This document shows positions 34,651 through 43,655 of a stretch of DNA of 64,000 nt, in pieces. The notes beneath the pieces are model-generated. The model did not search any database. It saw only the letters and a program-made list of their open reading frames with translations, and had not been told where the DNA came from. The stretch lies in the NCBI RefSeq assembly GCF_030954495.1, contig NZ_JAVHUW010000083.1, positions 62,001-126,000 on the forward strand, in the 5' to 3' direction. The first letter of the stretch is position 1, and each line of letters opens with the position of its first letter. The position numbers were made by a program, and so were the translations under genes. The stretch is from Candidatus Desulfosporosinus nitrosoreducens (GTDB lineage: Bacteria; Bacillota; Desulfitobacteriia; Desulfitobacteriales; Desulfitobacteriaceae).

Positions 34651-34975
34651 TGACGTTGTGTTACTTTCCTGATTTGCAAGCTTATCGGCCTGGCGGGAAA
34701 GCTTTGAGCAATCAAGATTAGTTTAGATTAGTTCTTTTATGGTTGCGGCTCAACCTTTCCACATTGAATGAAAATTATCAAGGATAATAATATTTCCCCT
34801 AAAGCTATTGTAATATTTAAACTATTGAGATAGTATATTTGTATATACAACATGATGTTTTAACAAATGATTTAAAAAGACAATGAATTTTTGAAAACAT
34901 TTCCTAATTCTTGTAGACAATCATAATAGTGATTGTTTTAGGTTCAGTGACATTAAGAAGGGCAAAAGGAAAGGA

Positions 34976-36217
34976 ATGGAAACTAGGATGAGTCAGACTA
35001 ATTATTTAACGAAATCAGCACTATCAGGGTCGAAATCACTTCGCTATTGGATCGCTTTTGTTTTAGGTGCTTTGGCGGCCTTTGCTCCACTGTCTATTGA
35101 TATGTATTTGCCATCGCTGCCTTCCTTAACAACGGACCTTCATACCAATGCTTCTTTGGCCCAACTAAGCATAACTGCCTGTTTGCTGGGGATCTCACTG
35201 GGACAATTGCTTATGGGAGCCCAAAGCGATATTCGTGGCCGCCGGTTGCCCCTGCTATTAGGCTTAATTGTTTATACGGCTACTTCTCTGTTTTGTGCGG
35301 TAACTTCTTCGATCAGCGGCTTAATAACTTTAAGGTTTATCCAAGGAGTGGCCGGTTCGGCAGGGATTGTCATTTCAAGGGCTGTGGTTCGAGATCTCTA
35401 CTCAGGTTCGGAAATGATGAGATTCATCTCGCTCTTGATGTTGGTCAATGGCTTGGGACCGGTATTGGCGCCGATTATTGGAGCACAGCTCTTGCATTTT
35501 ACCGCGTGGCGCGGGGTTTTTATCGTTTTGTGTGTTGTCGGGTTGTTGATGACCTGTGCTGTTTATTTTGGCCTGCGGGAGTCATTGCCTAAAGATAGCC
35601 GTACTTCAGGCGGCCTCTCAAATACTCTGTTAACGTTTAAAACGCTGATTACCGATGCTGGTTTTGTTAAATATGCCTTGCCTCAAGGTCTTGTTTCAGC
35701 AGGGATGTTTGCCTACATATCGGGCTCTCCCTTTGTGATACAAAATATTTTTGGCGCCTCCCCTCAGATCTTTAGCCTGATTTTCGCCATGAATGGCATT
35801 GGGATTATTATTGCCGGGCAAGTTACCGGCAGGCTGGCGGGAAAAATCGATGGGATTAAATTGTTCGTCAGCGGACTTTATATGGCTGCTGTTGCCGGTT
35901 TTGCTTTGCTCGTAGCCATTATCCTTAATGCCGGTCTTGCGGTTATATTACTGCCCTTGTTTCTGGTCGTTTCATGTGTTGGCATTGTGGGGACTGCCGG
36001 TTCAGCTCTAGCAATGGAAAATTACGCTCATGCGGCAGGCAGCGCTTCAGCGTTGTTAGGACTTATGTCTTTTATCTTTGGAGCTTGCGTTGCTCCGTTA
36101 GTCGGCTTGGGTGGAAGCAATACTGCGGTTCCCATGGGAGTCATCATCGCTGTGACGGATATTGGTTCTCTGCTCAGTTATTTAGTTTTGAAAAGCCCAA
36201 AACTCCAGAGGGCATAG
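34976..36217 (+). CDS. Bcr/CflA-family multidrug efflux MFS transporter
   Basis: 413 aa, 12 predicted helices. The family start is clear: LGALAAFAPLSIDMYLPSLP, and the motif-A loop LMGAQSDIRGRRLPLL between helices 2 and 3. These proton antiporters export bicyclomycin, sulphonamide or other drugs; the substrate here is unknown. ATG 34976 is behind AAAAGGAAAGG. Preceded by a possible operator repeat and followed by a 38-bp near-palindrome. Confidence 0.9.
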   Translation: METRMSQTNYLTKSALSGSKSLRYWIAFVLGALAAFAPLSIDMYLPSLPSLTTDLHTNASLAQLSITACLLGISLGQLLMGAQSDIRGRRLPLLLGLIVYTATSLFCAVTSSISGLITLRFIQGVAGSAGIVISRAVVRDLYSGSEMMRFISLLMLVNGLGPVLAPIIGAQLLHFTAWRGVFIVLCVVGLLMTCAVYFGLRESLPKDSRTSGGLSNTLLTFKTLITDAGFVKYALPQGLVSAGMFAYISGSPFVIQNIFGASPQIFSLIFAMNGIGIIIAGQVTGRLAGKIDGIKLFVSGLYMAAVAGFALLVAIILNAGLAVILLPLFLVVSCVGIVGTAGSALAMENYAHAAGSASALLGLMSFIFGACVAPLVGLGGSNTAVPMGVIIAVTDIGSLLSYLVLKSPKLQRA

Positions 36218-36278
36218 TTTGCCGGACTAGGCTGCGAAGAAGCTTTTAACCCTGAAAATCTTACATATCTTTGGGGAA

Positions 36279-36316
36279 TACACACGTTAATTTGTATATA
36301 CATATTAACGTGTGTA
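36279..36316. promoter_or_regulatory. 38-bp near-perfect palindrome
   Basis: From 36279 to 36316, 18 of 19 base pairs are symmetric, centre GTATATAC, arms ACACACGTTAAT / ATTAACGTGTGT. No T-run follows. It sits between two exporter genes, 178 nt before the second, and looks like a dimeric regulator operator or a hairpin. The next 36317-36493 holds a 19-codon ORF behind GGGGG (36401-36457) and nothing else evident. Confidence 0.7.
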
Positions 36317-36493
36317 CAATAAGCAAAATTTAAAAATAAGGGGGAATGAACACAAGAAGTGACTCAGTATTACACTTGGCAAACTGAAAGGGGGAAATAA
36401 GTGGGCTTAAAAAATTCCCAATATTCGAACTATGACTATTTGGCTGGCTCTGCATGACATCAATGACAATTATTATTGGAAAGGAAGATATTT

Positions 36494-37696
36494 ATGAATG
36501 ATAAACGGCAGTCCTTTGTGTTGTTTGCCATCTTTTCATTCGGATTCCTTGCTATGGGTGTCGGAACCATCACACCTGCCATAGCCGCTATTGGAGGAGC
36601 CTTCCCGTCCGTGAGTTTCAGTACCTTATTGCTGGTATCCACTATCCCTTCTCTTATATCTATACCTGTATCAATCCTGGGAGGAGGGATTGCCGGGAAA
36701 TCAGTGAAATACAGGACGTTGGTAATTTTTGCAACATTGATGTTCAGTCTTGGCGGGGCAGTTCCCTATTTCCTGCACGATTTCGCCCGGATTTTGATAG
36801 CCAGAGGGCTTTTTGGCTTAGGCCTGGGACTTATTATGCCTCTTAATAATGCTTTGATTTTCAATCTTGTACCCTCCGACAAGCAGGCCGGTGTCATGGG
36901 AATTAACGGTGTTGTCATGAATATCGGAGGAATCGTGCTCCAGTTGCTGGGCGGCGTTCTTGCCGCTGTAAGCTGGAATTACAGCTTTCTGGCGCATGCC
37001 CTTGGCTTGCTTACGTTTATTATCGTTTTGATTTACTTGCCGGAACCCCCAAAAGCGGAAAAGGAGGGTTCGGTAAATGTTGAAACTGAAAAATTAAAGA
37101 TGCCTGCTTCAGTCTTTGGCTGGGGGGTGGTTTTTGGAGTCTTGACAATTCTGGATTATCCTTCACTTACCAATATGTCTTCCGTCCTTTTAACGATTAA
37201 AGCCAATTCCGCCGTCGCCGGAGTAGTCCTGATGTTCATGACAGTTGGCGGCATGATCGCCGGAGTGGTGTTTGGCAAAATGTATCAAAAAGTCGGCAGG
37301 CAGACCCTGAATATCGGACTTGCCTTCTTTATGATATCTCAAATTTTGTTTTCTTTTAGTCAGAGCGTGCCTTTATTTATCCTTGGAGAAGCGTGTCTGG
37401 GTGTTGGCTTGACGCTTTGTATGTCAGCTATCTATATGCTTGCCGGTGCTTCCGTGCATCCCAGCCAAACTCCCATGGCGATGTCCATCATTGTCTCCGG
37501 CATGAATCTGGGCGGATTCCTTTCCGGATACTTCTATGCTGCTATTATGGAACCGCTGCATATCACAACCCTGAGATTTCAATATTATTTTGGAACTTTT
37601 GGTTATTTAGCGACTTTGGCCTTATTCATAATAATTTTCGCTGTCAAAAAACCGGCTGCCCCCGTTGGCCCTTCTTCGCAAGCAAATATACATTAA
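36494..37696 (+). CDS. MFS transporter
   Basis: 400 aa with 12 predicted helices, sugar-phosphate/arabinose-efflux-like MFS type. ATG 36494 lies 7 nt after AAGGAAG; an upstream in-frame TTG at 36476 is part of the leader. An acidic/basic cytoplasmic loop (EPPKAEKEGSVNVETEKLK) separates the two six-helix halves. It precedes the corrinoid methyltransferase pair by 200 nt, so uptake of a methylated substrate for them is possible but unproven. Confidence 0.88.
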   Translation: MNDKRQSFVLFAIFSFGFLAMGVGTITPAIAAIGGAFPSVSFSTLLLVSTIPSLISIPVSILGGGIAGKSVKYRTLVIFATLMFSLGGAVPYFLHDFARILIARGLFGLGLGLIMPLNNALIFNLVPSDKQAGVMGINGVVMNIGGIVLQLLGGVLAAVSWNYSFLAHALGLLTFIIVLIYLPEPPKAEKEGSVNVETEKLKMPASVFGWGVVFGVLTILDYPSLTNMSSVLLTIKANSAVAGVVLMFMTVGGMIAGVVFGKMYQKVGRQTLNIGLAFFMISQILFSFSQSVPLFILGEACLGVGLTLCMSAIYMLAGASVHPSQTPMAMSIIVSGMNLGGFLSGYFYAAIMEPLHITTLRFQYYFGTFGYLATLALFIIIFAVKKPAAPVGPSSQANIH

Positions 37697-37895
37697 ACGC
37701 CTGCGGGACCGGGCTAGTGTTCAACAAATCAAGAGCAGCCGCTTGGCTGAGTTTCGTCGGGTTATTTATTGAGTCTTCTTAATAGTCCGAGTCCCGGTTC
37801 TCTTGGCAGAGAGAAATTAATTGAGCTCTAAATTAACACTCCTTTAAATTTTGAAGCTTTTTTAAATGAAATAAGCCCTAAGGAGGTTTGTGAAA

Positions 37896-38528
37896 ATGTC
37901 TAAGATCAATGACGTTAAAGCTATGGTAGAGGCAGGAAAAGCTAAACTTGTTCCGGGCCTGATAGAGGAAGCGCTGGCTGAGGGAAATGCGGCGCCAGAC
38001 ATTCTTCAAGCCATGGTTGACTCAATGAGTGTCGTTGGCGATAAATTTTCCGCCGGAGAAATTTTCGTACCGGAAATGCTGATGGCAGCTAAAGCCATGT
38101 CTAAAGGTGTCGAAGTCCTGAAACCTCACTTCGCCGGACAGAGCAGATCTTCTTTGGGCACTTGTGTTATTGGCACTGTTGCCGGTGATCTCCACGATAT
38201 CGGCAAAAACCTTGTTTCCATGATGATTGAAAGTGCCGGATTTGAGATCGTAAATCTGGGAGTGGACGTATCGGCCTCTAAATTTATGCAAGCTGTCAAG
38301 GAAAACAAAAACGTAACCTTAGTGGCTTGTTCAGGGCTACTGACAACGACTATGCCGGCAATGAAGGAAACAGTTCAGACTTTAAAATCCAGCGGCTTAA
38401 CGGGATTTAAGGTGATCGTCGGCGGAGCCCCCGTATCGGCAGAATTCGCCGCTTCCATCGGAGCAGATGGTTTTGCCCCCGATGCAGGCAGTGCGGCCGC
38501 AAGAGCGGTAGAGTTGGTAAAAGGTTGA
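37896..38528 (+). CDS. Corrinoid (B12-binding) methyl-carrier protein
   Basis: 210 aa, MtaC/MtbC/MtvC type. Helical cap at 1-85, then the Rossmann cobalamin domain with the lower-ligand motif D-x-H-x-x-G as DLHDIG (H100) and later SGLLTTTMPAMKET and GGAPVSAEFA. It accepts a methyl group from a substrate-specific methyltransferase and passes it to a second one. I choose ATG 37896, 9 nt after AGGAGG. A UroD-type methyltransferase follows after 27 nt. The substrate methyltransferase and reductive activator (RamA-like) are not in the window. Confidence 0.93.
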   Translation: MSKINDVKAMVEAGKAKLVPGLIEEALAEGNAAPDILQAMVDSMSVVGDKFSAGEIFVPEMLMAAKAMSKGVEVLKPHFAGQSRSSLGTCVIGTVAGDLHDIGKNLVSMMIESAGFEIVNLGVDVSASKFMQAVKENKNVTLVACSGLLTTTMPAMKETVQTLKSSGLTGFKVIVGGAPVSAEFAASIGADGFAPDAGSAAARAVELVKG

Positions 38529-38555
38529 AAAATTCGCAGATAAGGAGGGAAATTT

Positions 38556-39533
38556 ATGTTGAGCAAGAGGCAAAACTTAATGGCAACAATTAAAGGCGGA
38601 AATCCTGACCGCTTTGTTAAACAATATGAGTTTATGCACTTTATCATGGAGACTCCCGGCGGACGTTTCCCGGAACCTGGTCAAACCATAAAAAATGATT
38701 GGGGAATTACTTTCAAGTGGCCGGAAGGCCAGCTGGGAGGGTTCCCGGTTCACGACGACGAGCACAAAGTATTGAAGGATATCACAGAGTGGAGAAAATA
38801 CGTTAAAGCGCCAGAGATCCCTGCTTCTGATGAAGCCTGGGCCGCAGCCGCTGCTCACGCCCAGAGGGTTGACCGCAACGAAGAATTTATTACGGTGTTT
38901 GTCGCGCCGGGTGTTTTTGAAATGTGTCATCACCTCATGAGTATGGAAGACGCCCTAATGGCCTTATATGAAGAACCGGAAGCTATGCATGAATTGATTG
39001 CTTACCTTACTGAGCACGAGTTAGCCTATGCTCAAGCCTTGATCGATCATCTCCATCCCGATTGTATTTTTCATCATGACGATTGGGGGAGCCAAAAATC
39101 CTCTTTCATTTCACCGGCCATGTTTGACGAGTTCTATCTTCCGGCCTATAAAAAAATCTATGGCTTCTATAAAGACAATGGGGTTGAGTTAATCGTGCAC
39201 CACAGTGATTCCTATGCCGCTAATTTGGTGCCCTATATGATTGAAATGGGAGTAGATATTTGGCAGGGAGTCATGACAACGAACAACACGCCTGAGCTTA
39301 TTCAAAACTATGGCGGGCAGATCAGCTTCATGGGGGATATTGACAGCGGTGTCGTGGATTTTCCGGAATGGACCCCGGAAATTGCCGCGCGAGAAGTTGA
39401 AAGAGCTTGTCGAAATTGCGGAAAGCTGTTCTTTATCCCTTGTTTAACTCAAGGGGGAAATTGGAGTTCTTTCCCGGGTGTATACGATGCAGTCAGTGAA
39501 GCAATAGACAAAATGACTAAAGAAATGTTTTAA
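38556..39533 (+). CDS. Uroporphyrinogen decarboxylase-type methyltransferase
   Basis: 325 aa TIM-barrel protein of the UroD/MtaA superfamily, coupled to the corrinoid protein gene. MtaA-type members bind zinc through H-x-C and a distal Cys. Here the equivalent strand reads ELIVHHSDS (H215, H216) without the Cys, while a distal C296 in FFIPCLTQGG is kept. HHDDW at 173-177 may provide another metal or substrate site. It therefore resembles a substrate-specific subgroup in anaerobes rather than a classical MtaA. AAGGAGGG precedes the ATG. Methyl donor unknown. Confidence 0.85.
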   Translation: MLSKRQNLMATIKGGNPDRFVKQYEFMHFIMETPGGRFPEPGQTIKNDWGITFKWPEGQLGGFPVHDDEHKVLKDITEWRKYVKAPEIPASDEAWAAAAAHAQRVDRNEEFITVFVAPGVFEMCHHLMSMEDALMALYEEPEAMHELIAYLTEHELAYAQALIDHLHPDCIFHHDDWGSQKSSFISPAMFDEFYLPAYKKIYGFYKDNGVELIVHHSDSYAANLVPYMIEMGVDIWQGVMTTNNTPELIQNYGGQISFMGDIDSGVVDFPEWTPEIAAREVERACRNCGKLFFIPCLTQGGNWSSFPGVYDAVSEAIDKMTKEMF

Positions 39534-39594
39534 GCTTGAATAAGAGACGGCACCGCTTAAATTGCTGATGCTGCTCTTGTTAGTGCCAAGCAAG

Positions 39595-39634
39595 CAGCCA
39601 AGGCCGTTTTAAGGCTCTGGCTGTTTGCCTTTAA
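39595..39634 (+). terminator. Terminator of the corrinoid methyltransferase operon
   Basis: Stem CAGCCA-AGGCC / GGCT-TGGCTG with a GTTTTAA loop, then TTTGCCTTT. About 60 nt after the methyltransferase stop. Confidence 0.7.
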
Positions 39635-39712
39635 TAATTTCTCTCAAACCAGAAGGAATTCCCGTCAAGATGTGGAAATTAAAGAATCTAAAGCAGAAGG
39701 AGTTGAGCGGCA

Positions 39713-40264
39713 TTGTTTGAATTTGTTGTTGAAGACGAGGTAAGACTTAAACCGTTGGAAATTTTGCATACGGAGCAATTGTATACATTGACTGAATTAA
39801 ACCGCTCTTACCTTAAGCAATGGCTTCCTTGGGTAGATGGAACAAAGAGTGCGGATGATATAAAATCATTTATTCAGATGACCAGGAACCAGTTTGCAGC
39901 CAATAACGGACTGCAAGCGGGAATTTGGTATCAAGGGAAAATTGCCGGAGTCATAGGCTTTCATGGCATTAATTGGGCAAACAAAACCACCAGTATCGGA
40001 TATTGGCTCGGAGAACGTTATCAAGGAAAAGGGCTTATGACTAAATCCTGTAAAGCATTTATTGAATATGCCTTTGCCGAGCTGAAGCTCAATCGAGTTG
40101 AGATCAGATGTGCGGAAAAAAATTTCAAAAGCCGGTCAATACCGGAACGGCTGGGTTTTGCTCAGGAGGGTATCCTGCGCGAGGCGGAGTGGCTTTATGA
40201 TCGTTATGTCGATCACGTTGTCTACGGATTACTGGCGCGAAAATGGGATAAAAGAGAAGTATAA
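39713..40264 (+). CDS. RimJ/RimL-type GNAT acetyltransferase
   Basis: 183 aa. Features of ribosomal-protein-Ser/Ala acetyltransferase-like GNATs: VRLKPLEILHTEQLYTL at the start, IGYWLGERYQGKGLMTKSCKAF as the acetyl-CoA motif, and RSIPERLGFAQEGILREAEW at the end. TTG 39713 lies 10 nt after AAGGAG. Often confers detoxifying acetylation; substrate unknown. Confidence 0.88.
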   Translation: MFEFVVEDEVRLKPLEILHTEQLYTLTELNRSYLKQWLPWVDGTKSADDIKSFIQMTRNQFAANNGLQAGIWYQGKIAGVIGFHGINWANKTTSIGYWLGERYQGKGLMTKSCKAFIEYAFAELKLNRVEIRCAEKNFKSRSIPERLGFAQEGILREAEWLYDRYVDHVVYGLLARKWDKREV

Positions 40265-40357
40265 ACGTCAAAATAAATTGTGTGTCTCAGAAAATGGCTT
40301 CTCAAAACTTGGAGTGGCCGGAGGTCTAAGCGAATACCAATAAGGAGGTTTTTTAGA

Positions 40358-41119
40358 ATGATAACAAGCGGAAAGACAGTTTTAATCACAGGCGGAGGTT
40401 CGGGTATTGGGCTTGCTCTGGCAGAGTGTTTTTATAACGCCGGAAATAAAGTCATTATTTGTGGTAGACGTAAAGAGCGGCTCCAGGCCGCTAAAGAGAA
40501 ATTTCCGAATTTGCACACCTTCGTTTGTGATGTAACCAATGTTGCCGAGCGCCAATTGCTATTTGAGGCGGTGACTAAAGAATTTCCGGAATTGGATGTT
40601 TTAGTGAATAATGCGGGAATTCAACAAAGAATAAACTTTAAACGGCTTAACTCTGACTGGAATTATTACCATCAAGAAATTGCGGCCAACTTAGAGGCGC
40701 CTATTCATTTAAGCCTGCTGTTTTTGCCGCATTTGTTGCAAAAGCAAGCAGGGAGCATTGTCAATATTTCTTCGAATTTAAGCATTACTCCGGCCGCTTG
40801 GGCGCCTATTTACAGTGCTACCAAAGCCGCTTTTCATTCTTTTACTATGAGTCTTAGGCTGCAACTGGCTGAAACCAAGATGAGCATTGTAGAAGTTTTA
40901 CCTCCTGCCGTGAATACGGATTTAGGCGGTGTAGGACTGCATACCTTTGGCGTGCCCGTTACGGAATTTGCCAACGGAGTGTTTGCTGAACTTAAAAAGG
41001 GGACACTTGAAATCGGACATGCCGGTACGGAGAAAACAATACGCGCTTCACGGGACGAGATTGATGAAGGTGTAAAACGAATGTGGCAAAATTTCATTAA
41101 AAATAACCCCAATTTTTAG
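40358..41119 (+). CDS. Short-chain dehydrogenase/reductase (DltE-like)
   Basis: 253 aa Rossmann oxidoreductase. ATG 40358 is 9 nt after AAGGAGG; earlier in-frame ATG 40280 has no site. TGGGSGIGLALA (residues 11-22) binds the cofactor, NNAGIQ follows, and the catalytic Ser and Y-x-x-x-K are visible as NISSNLS and YSATKAAFH. Members annotated DltE/YneD have this C-terminal AxxKxTxEIG-like block. Substrate unknown. Its stop overlaps the convergent ferritin-like gene by 4 nt. Confidence 0.92.
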   Translation: MITSGKTVLITGGGSGIGLALAECFYNAGNKVIICGRRKERLQAAKEKFPNLHTFVCDVTNVAERQLLFEAVTKEFPELDVLVNNAGIQQRINFKRLNSDWNYYHQEIAANLEAPIHLSLLFLPHLLQKQAGSIVNISSNLSITPAAWAPIYSATKAAFHSFTMSLRLQLAETKMSIVEVLPPAVNTDLGGVGLHTFGVPVTEFANGVFAELKKGTLEIGHAGTEKTIRASRDEIDEGVKRMWQNFIKNNPNF

Positions 41120-41670
41120 AGACCTCTAACGTTGCAGCCGCAAAATTTTTCCAGAGCCTGGCTCAAGAGACGGATATGAACTTTTTCATCCAAGATAATT
41201 CTTTGGAGTATTGTTTTTACCTGGGAATCTCCAATGCAAAGGATATGGCGTTGGTATTCGGCAATTGCCTGATATTCCGCCTCAATATCCGCTTTTAATT
41301 GCCCGCAAAGATTTGTTCCATAATAAATAGACTTTCCCGACCAAAAATTATTATGAAGCAAACTTCCGGAACCGCGGATTACGGGATTCCCGCCAAGGCT
41401 TATAATCGTGCTTCCTAATATCTCCAGGTGTAACATTTCGCTTTTGGCAATGTTTTTAAGTAAGTCTCCAAGTTCCTTATTGATTGGTGTACATATAAAA
41501 TGATGGTAAAGATATTGATTGATAGCGGTAAATTCACTAATGATGCCGGCATAGTCATCCATTAAGATTTCGGCATAATCGGGATTACGGCTTAGAACTT
41601 GTACTTCCGGATAGGGAGAAGGATCGGAGTATGGACTTTTGGGGTGAATTTCCTTGTTGCTATTGCTCAT
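41116..41670 (-). CDS. Ferritin-like (manganese-catalase-type) diiron protein
   Basis: 184 aa. I start at ATG 41670, 9 nt behind GGAGG; ATG 41685 overlaps that site. After a proline-rich lead (PYSDPSPYPEVQVLS) two pairs of carboxylate helices appear: SEFTAINQYLYHH...SEMLHLEILG and EAEYQAIAEYQRHI...DEKVHIRLL, four E plus two E-x-x-H motifs as in diiron or dimanganese four-helix bundles. It resembles spore-coat/CotJC-like and rubrerythrin-like proteins of clostridia. Likely peroxide or oxygen stress. Convergent with the SDR gene. Confidence 0.8.
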   Translation of the reverse strand: MSNSNKEIHPKSPYSDPSPYPEVQVLSRNPDYAEILMDDYAGIISEFTAINQYLYHHFICTPINKELGDLLKNIAKSEMLHLEILGSTIISLGGNPVIRGSGSLLHNNFWSGKSIYYGTNLCGQLKADIEAEYQAIAEYQRHILCIGDSQVKTILQRIILDEKVHIRLLSQALEKFCGCNVRGL

Positions 41671-42106
41671 TACATTGGCCTCCATAAAAATAATTCTTTC
41701 AAACTATTTTTATGAATTTAACAGTAATTTGTTTATGAAGAATCATGATATAAGCGCTGATAGTTTATCTTTTTTCCGGCAGAAGGATCAACTGCAACGT
41801 GGAAGAAGAATCTTTCCGCATAGAGGCTTTAATACGGGAGAATTGGGCCAGGGTTCATGAGATAATGTTACGGAGTACCGGAGTACAAGGACCAAATGTT
41901 CGGCATAACAGGCTATGTTAGAGAAAGTTCCGGCTCAAGAAATGTACATGAGGGAATTATTGTGAAGAATGTAAATAATCCATGAAAATCCCCTTAAGCC
42001 GGGAAAGTTCATGGATACTTGAATTTAATCATATTTCTTTTCTCCGGAAGCTGAAAGAAGCAAATAAAGAGTCAATATCCCTTATGTAACTATATTAACC
42101 ATTAAA

Positions 42107-42268
42107 TTAGCTCAAAGGTGTTTCCGTGCTTTCATGATAGAAAGGGCATGCTCCGTTCCAGGATATTTCGGTTATCCCATCGTCACAACAATAGTGACGA
42201 ATCATAAACGCCTCGCAAAGATCGTTCGCTTGTCCGTATAAACATTTTGAGCAAGTTTTAAAATCCAC
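42107..42268 (-). CDS. Small cysteine-rich protein
   Basis: 53 aa, absent from a simple long-ORF scan. GTG 42268 follows GGAGTGAT. Cysteines at 6, 9, 18, 27, 28 and 41 (CSKC...C...CC...C), with His26 and His45 near, suggest a zinc or Fe-S ribbon. Stop TAA at 42107. It is 83 nt upstream of nothing on its strand but lies just beyond psd's stop (42352) in the opposite reading order, so it may be read after psd. The upstream stretch 41671-42106 shows no other convincing gene (a 41-codon ORF at 41735 lacks a ribosome binding site). Confidence 0.6.
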   Translation of the reverse strand: MDFKTCSKCLYGQANDLCEAFMIRHYCCDDGITEISWNGACPFYHESTETPLS

Positions 42269-42351
42269 TTTTACATCACTCCTTCCCTGTTTAAGGCCAA
42301 TATATACAACTTACAAATAAATAATGCCCAATCATAAATACTTTTATCGCT

Positions 42352-43254
42352 TTAAATTTCCGAAGCTTCAAGTTTAATCCCGATTTTTTCTCCCAATAAG
42401 ACATAACTTTCATACCCCAGCTCAGTTTGCTTGAGGATATCTTCGTCAATTCCCACCCTGCCCGGTTCAAAGAACAGGATCACAGTGGAACCTCCGAATT
42501 TAAAATAGCCCTTTTCCTCTCCACGGCTTACACGTTTTTGGGGGCTATAGGTTTGAATAATTGAACCGACGCAAGTCGCTCCTACTTCGACATACAAGAC
42601 GTCGCCAAAGTGATCGGAATGGAAAGTACTCCATTCTCTTTTATTTTCGCAAAAGAGTTTCCTGACCTTTTGCAGGGCAATCGGATTGACGGAGTAATAG
42701 GCTCCTCTGATTTTTTCAGTATTCTCACAGGTACCGCTGTCTATGAAGTGGTAGCGATGATAATCTGTGGGACAGAGCCTTAAAATCAAGCAAGTCCCTT
42801 TTTGATATCTCTCGGCAACTCGGTCATTTTTAAGCAAATCTCTGAGGCTATAGGTCAGCCCTTTAACTTGAACCAGGTTGTCCAAATCTATTTTCTCATA
42901 GGCCAAAAGTCGCCCATCTCCTAATGAAATAAGGGCATGGCTGTCGGGATCGATCGGACGAGCACTGGATTTCAATTTGCGGTAAAAGAAATCATTGAAT
43001 GAGGCAAAATCTTTAAGCCTTTTTTCAGCCATAGACATATCCAGGTTGAATTTTTGGATAAAGGGGCCGATTTTTTTCCTGCTTACGCTCCTGTCCAGAT
43101 ACCAGCCATAGAGGCTTGAGAACATTTTTTTCTTTATAACTATTTCTAAGAGATTCAGGCCCAACGGAGAAGAGTAAGTCCAATTCAGAGCTTTTTCTCC
43201 GGCTACCTGTTCTATTTCGTAGGCTTTGTTCTTGCGATTGTAATATCTAATCAA
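42352..43254 (-). CDS. psd: Phosphatidylserine decarboxylase
   Basis: Converts phosphatidylserine to phosphatidylethanolamine at the membrane using a self-made pyruvoyl group. 300 aa from TTG 43254, 7 nt behind AGGAG, beginning MIRYYNRKNKAYEIEQVAGEK as in clostridial Psd; ATG 43278 only adds eight residues. The proenzyme cleavage motif (L)GST is present as FGGST near residue 255, with the H-x-Y-H block PTDYHRYHF for catalysis. No pssA gene is in the window. Confidence 0.94.
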   Translation of the reverse strand: MIRYYNRKNKAYEIEQVAGEKALNWTYSSPLGLNLLEIVIKKKMFSSLYGWYLDRSVSRKKIGPFIQKFNLDMSMAEKRLKDFASFNDFFYRKLKSSARPIDPDSHALISLGDGRLLAYEKIDLDNLVQVKGLTYSLRDLLKNDRVAERYQKGTCLILRLCPTDYHRYHFIDSGTCENTEKIRGAYYSVNPIALQKVRKLFCENKREWSTFHSDHFGDVLYVEVGATCVGSIIQTYSPQKRVSRGEEKGYFKFGGSTVILFFEPGRVGIDEDILKQTELGYESYVLLGEKIGIKLEASEI

Positions 43255-43355
43255 ATATATCACTCCTATAGTGGACATTGTATGTTATATCTTAAGATTT
43301 AATCAAGTCTGAGCAGCAAATAACACTGAGAAATATTGCTGCCCCATAACGTCCT

Positions 43356-43393
43356 GTAAGCGGTACACATTCCTACAAAAACGTACCGTTTAC
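43356..43393. other. Hairpin in psd-cobO divergent spacer
   Basis: GTAAGCGGTAC / GTACCGTTTAC, 11 bp with one G-T pair and a 16-nt loop, then GGGCATTTTT. Divergent region 43255-43655 holds the promoters of psd and cobO; I could not fix them. No cobalamin riboswitch is recognised. Confidence 0.4.
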
Positions 43394-43655
43394 GGGCATT
43401 TTTATGGCTTGGAATTAGCTTAAAATCCTTTGAGCAAAGAAGAACCTTTAAGGTTCACCCCTGGAAAAAGGGCCCTGATTCATCGTAAATACTATAGGCA
43501 TTAATTGGCGGGATTAATTTATAAATGGTTGGGGCCTTTGTGGTATAAATTTTGCAATTAAGAATATTTAGATTATTGGAAAAATACAAAGAAGGAGTGA
43601 GGCCTTAAATTTAAAAGGGCTAAAAAAGGCTCGTTAGGAAAGGGGGTAAGGAGGT

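Noticed and set aside
41735..41860. 41-codon ORF upstream of the Mn-catalase-like gene
   Set aside because: No ribosome binding site and no homology recognised.
43279..43655. Cobalamin riboswitch upstream of cobO
   Set aside because: No B12-box-like element or expected fold recognised; only simple hairpins.
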